From Streptomyces sp. ISL-36 (GTDB taxonomy: Bacteria > Actinomycetota > Actinomycetes > Streptomycetales > Streptomycetaceae), in the NCBI RefSeq assembly GCF_018614205.1, contig NZ_JAGGOS010000095.1, forward strand, positions 1-63,181: a stretch of DNA of 63,181 nucleotides, in the 5' to 3' direction. Both the position numbers and the translations under genes were made by a program. Below, piece after piece: positions 60,837 through 63,181 of this stretch; the stretch's first letter is position 1, and each line of letters starts with the position of its first letter. A model generated the notes under the pieces. That model was given only the letters and a program-made list of their open reading frames with translations. It had not been told where the DNA came from and did no database searches.

Positions 60837-61946
60837 TCAGACCCAGTTCACCTCCGCCCGGGCCAGCAGCGGATCGTCGACCAGCTCCCACAGCGGTACC
60901 GCGAAGTTGCCGAGCCCGTAGCGGCCGCCGAAGTGCAGACCGAGCACCCGGTGGTCCGCGAGGTCGAAGACCGGGGAACCGCTGTTGCCGCCCAGGGTCG
61001 AGCAGTCGTGCTTCATCACCAGGCCGCCGGGCGCGAACTCCGTCGCGGTGCCCGGCTGCAGCCGCTTCACGTTGTAGACGTCCATGAAGATCCGGCGCAT
61101 CGACTCCGGCTCGTTGCGGCGGCCGTCCCAGGCCGGGTAACCGATCACGTACACCGGCCGCCCGGGCAGGGTCGCCGGCGCGTCGGCGGCCACCGCGAGC
61201 GGTGAGGGCAGCGGGGCACCGTCGGGCGGTACGACGCGCAGCAGGGCCATGTCGACTTCCGGGTGGATGCCGATCACCTCGGTGATCGCGTACGGGGCCG
61301 GTCCGAGGGCCGGAGCGGGGCCCGGGCCGGCGGGAAGCTCCTCGCCCGGGTCCACACGGGCGGACATCCCCTGCTGGAAGGACCAGCCGGCGTCCTCGGT
61401 GCGGCTGAACTCGACGGCCACGTGCCGGTTGGTCATCACCGTCCGCGGACCCACGAGGAAGGCGGTGCCGACCCAGTCCAGGCTGGGGTGGCCCGTCACC
61501 TCCACGCGGCCCACCCGTCCGAGGGAGTCGCGGATCGCCGCCCGGCCTCCGTCGAGCACCGACCAGTCGCCCTCCGGCGCGACGAAGTCCTGCCCCTGCA
61601 CCAGGATGGCGGGCCTGCCCTCCAGCAGGACGATCGCCTCCACCCCGAAGTACTCGTCCTCGTCGATCTCGTCCGCGCGGTTCCCGGCCAGTTTCTCCAG
61701 GCCCGTGACCCCGGCCTCCAGGACCCGGGCCCGTTCCTCCTGCGCGAAGCGGGAGATCTGGCCCGCGGGTGCCATCTGCGCCGGTGACTCCTCCACCGAC
61801 TCGGAGATCTCGGCCTCCAGATGTCCCCGCACCCGCGCGGCCACATCCCGCAGGTCGTCGAAGACCCGCTGGGGGTCGGTCGCGACCGGTGATCCGTACG
61901 GCATCTCCCGCCACCTCCGCCTCTGCTGCTCATGCGGCCCGTTCAC
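60837..61946 (-). CDS. Trypsin-like serine protease 1
   Basis: The 369-residue protein has a helical N-terminal region (residues 1-145, with EISESVEESPAQMAPAGQIS) and a chymotrypsin-fold domain: TVMTNRHVAVEF (His), HPEVDMALLRVVPP (Asp), LGGNSGSPVFDL (Ser). No signal peptide is present, so it is probably intracellular. The GTG at 61946 overlaps the second protease gene by 17 bases and has AGGAG 5 bases upstream. It is paired with the next gene and probably shares its job in an internal response system. Confidence 0.83.
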   Translation of the reverse strand: MNGPHEQQRRRWREMPYGSPVATDPQRVFDDLRDVAARVRGHLEAEISESVEESPAQMAPAGQISRFAQEERARVLEAGVTGLEKLAGNRADEIDEDEYFGVEAIVLLEGRPAILVQGQDFVAPEGDWSVLDGGRAAIRDSLGRVGRVEVTGHPSLDWVGTAFLVGPRTVMTNRHVAVEFSRTEDAGWSFQQGMSARVDPGEELPAGPGPAPALGPAPYAITEVIGIHPEVDMALLRVVPPDGAPLPSPLAVAADAPATLPGRPVYVIGYPAWDGRRNEPESMRRIFMDVYNVKRLQPGTATEFAPGGLVMKHDCSTLGGNSGSPVFDLADHRVLGLHFGGRYGLGNFAVPLWELVDDPLLARAEVNWV

Positions 61947-63090
61947 GCTGCTCCTGGGCCGACGCCGACTGTCCCCGCACGATCTCCTCGTACAACTCCG
62001 GCCGGTGCTCCCGTAGATGGCCGAGGATCCGGCTCATCTGCGTGCCGACGTTGACGAACGCCGTGGTCCTCCCCTGGTAGGCGACCTCCTCGACCCGCCG
62101 CGTCCCGCGGTGCAGCGCCACCACCGTCCAGTCGTCCGTGAAGACCGGTGAACCCGAGGACCCGCTACGGGTGTCGGTGAAGTAGCGGACATCGCGCTCG
62201 TCCGCCTCGAAGACGAGGTTGTTGCGCAGCGCCACCCGCTTGGGCTGTCCGCCGGGGTGCTGGATGATGTTGACCGCCACCGGTTCGGCGCCGTTCGCCA
62301 GCAGCGGCGTCGTCGCCACCAGGAGCACCGGCCGGGGCGGCGCCTCGGCCGAGAGCCGCAGGATCGCGTAGTCGAGCGCCTCGTCCCACGCGACCAGGGC
62401 CCCCGCCGTCACCTCCTCGGTCTCCGCCTCGTCGGCGCCGTAGTCGAAACGGGAACGGGAGTTGCGCACCTGGAGCTGGAGGTCGTCCTCGGCCACCCGC
62501 GGCCGGACGCCCGGCGAGCGCGTCCGGGCGTTCACCACATGGTGGTTGGTGATCAGCAGCCCCGGGGCGATGAGCCAGCCGGTCCCGGCGTGCGGGTACG
62601 CGGGCCGCAACGGCGCGCCCGATTCGTAGGGGGGCACCTTCAGCCGGGCGACCGACGCACCGGCCAGGACGCCGCCGTGCAGGAACTCGAAGGGCACGGT
62701 GTCGTCCCGGAAGATGATCTCCTCCTTGGTCTCCGCCGGCATCCTCCCCGGCGGCAGGTCCGGCTCGCCCGCGGCGTCGCGCGCCACATCGTCCAGGGCG
62801 CGCTGGAGGACGGTGAGCGGGCCCGCCTCGACGGTCTGGGCGATCGCGTTGCGCAGCCAGACCTCCAGCGGCACCGTGCCGTCGATCAGCCGCTCCACCT
62901 GGTTCATCGTGTGCAGGTCGGAGTGCATCTGGCGCAGCGGGGTGTCCATCGTCGGAAGGCTCGCCCGGAAGCGCGCGGAGGTGCCGGCGAACAGAAGCGG
63001 CCGGACGGTGCTGTCCGCGAGCCCCGCATCCAGGGCGGCGTTGCGGACCCGGACGACATCCTCCGCGGAGAGGTACGCGACGGCCCGCAC
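61930..63090 (-). CDS. Trypsin-like serine protease 2 with N-terminal effector-associated-type domain
   Basis: The 386-residue reading starts with a helical domain of about 90 residues (LSAEDVVRVRNAALDAGLAD ... MNQVERLIDGTVPLEVWLRN) that resembles effector-associated domains of bacterial conflict systems. A protease domain follows: LLITNHHVVNAR (His), DEALDYAILRL (Asp), TRSGSSGSPVFT (Ser). The frame stays open to the window edge beyond the GTG at 63090, whose ribosome-binding site is poor, so the gene may begin outside the window. It is probably an internal, signal-triggered protease. Confidence 0.75.
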   Translation of the reverse strand: MRAVAYLSAEDVVRVRNAALDAGLADSTVRPLLFAGTSARFRASLPTMDTPLRQMHSDLHTMNQVERLIDGTVPLEVWLRNAIAQTVEAGPLTVLQRALDDVARDAAGEPDLPPGRMPAETKEEIIFRDDTVPFEFLHGGVLAGASVARLKVPPYESGAPLRPAYPHAGTGWLIAPGLLITNHHVVNARTRSPGVRPRVAEDDLQLQVRNSRSRFDYGADEAETEEVTAGALVAWDEALDYAILRLSAEAPPRPVLLVATTPLLANGAEPVAVNIIQHPGGQPKRVALRNNLVFEADERDVRYFTDTRSGSSGSPVFTDDWTVVALHRGTRRVEEVAYQGRTTAFVNVGTQMSRILGHLREHRPELYEEIVRGQSASAQEQRERAA

Positions 63091-63181
63091 CGCCCCTTCG
63101 GCGGCGTCGGGCGGCGGCTGCGACCACAGCCCGGCCCGCCCCGGGCCCGCGAGGGCGCCGCCGACTGCGAAGGCGCTGCCG

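Overview
The window is high-GC DNA with strong G/C bias at third codon positions, frequent GTG starts, a four-gene conservon, a TipAS-type MerR regulator and a c-di-AMP riboswitch ahead of a cell-wall hydrolase. Together these point to a Streptomyces chromosome or a very close relative. No species can be named from the sequence alone.

Layout. (1) 1-18 kb is ordinary Streptomyces chromosome: an XRE-cupin regulator with a small membrane partner, a tyrosine phosphatase, a riboswitch-controlled LysM-M23 peptidase, an SGNH hydrolase, a SIMPL protein, a TetR regulator, an amino-acid dehydrogenase with a palindromic operator, a metallo-beta-lactamase-fold hydrolase, a conservon (sensor kinase, roadblock, DUF742, GTPase, then a GAF protein) whose DUF742 gene carries a TTA codon, an acyl-CoA dehydrogenase, a MmcQ/YjbR protein and a split transketolase. 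(2) 18.2-40.2 kb is a 22-kb genomic island inserted in a tRNA-Pro(GGG) gene. It is bounded by a 44-bp direct repeat of the tRNA 3' end, with integrase and excisionase genes at the left end. Its left half is a mosaic of decayed pieces: a diverged 74-bp hairpin repeat, a two-repeat type I-E-like CRISPR remnant, a broken JmjC/cupin gene, scraps of aldo/keto reductase, helicase, IS256 transposase and adenylate kinase, a NucS-like nuclease with a frameshift, and a second copy of the metallo-hydrolase. Its centre (27.9-35.1 kb) is an intact, co-directional, translationally coupled gene set: cytochrome P450, two free-standing acyl carrier proteins, a ketosynthase with a complete Cys-His-His site, and three WS/DGAT-like acyltransferases. 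A fourth, frameshifted acyltransferase lies 3 kb upstream. This is the most unusual system in the window. Its right part holds an IS5-family element with a likely programmed -1 frameshift, truncated sugar-reductase and phospholipase-D-like genes, and one long gene of unknown function. (3) 40.2-50.2 kb lies right of the island and is a scar zone: relics of two further integrases, a repeated tRNA-terminator sequence, broken trypsin, LuxR, IS5 and ABC-transporter genes, and intact DUF72, FKBP, MFS, DUF4246 and hypothetical genes. (4) 50.2-57.4 kb is an aromatic-ring catabolic operon (monooxygenase, amidohydrolase, extradiol dioxygenase, two fumarylacetoacetate-hydrolase-family enzymes, a cyclase-family hydrolase) with a divergent LysR regulator and a palindrome between them. 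(5) 57.4 kb to the end holds a thioesterase, a TipAS-type MerR regulator, a membrane Ser/Thr kinase, and two overlapping trypsin-like protease genes. One protease has an N-terminal domain resembling the effector-associated domains of bacterial conflict systems and may run off the window edge.

How the genes work together. In the central cluster the ACPs can carry acyl groups, the ketosynthase can condense them, the P450 can oxidise them and the WS/DGAT-type enzymes can transfer them to an alcohol or amine. No acyltransferase, ketoreductase or exporter is encoded locally, so the cluster would have to borrow from fatty-acid synthase. The product is unknown. All readings come from inspection of the sequence; no searches were run.
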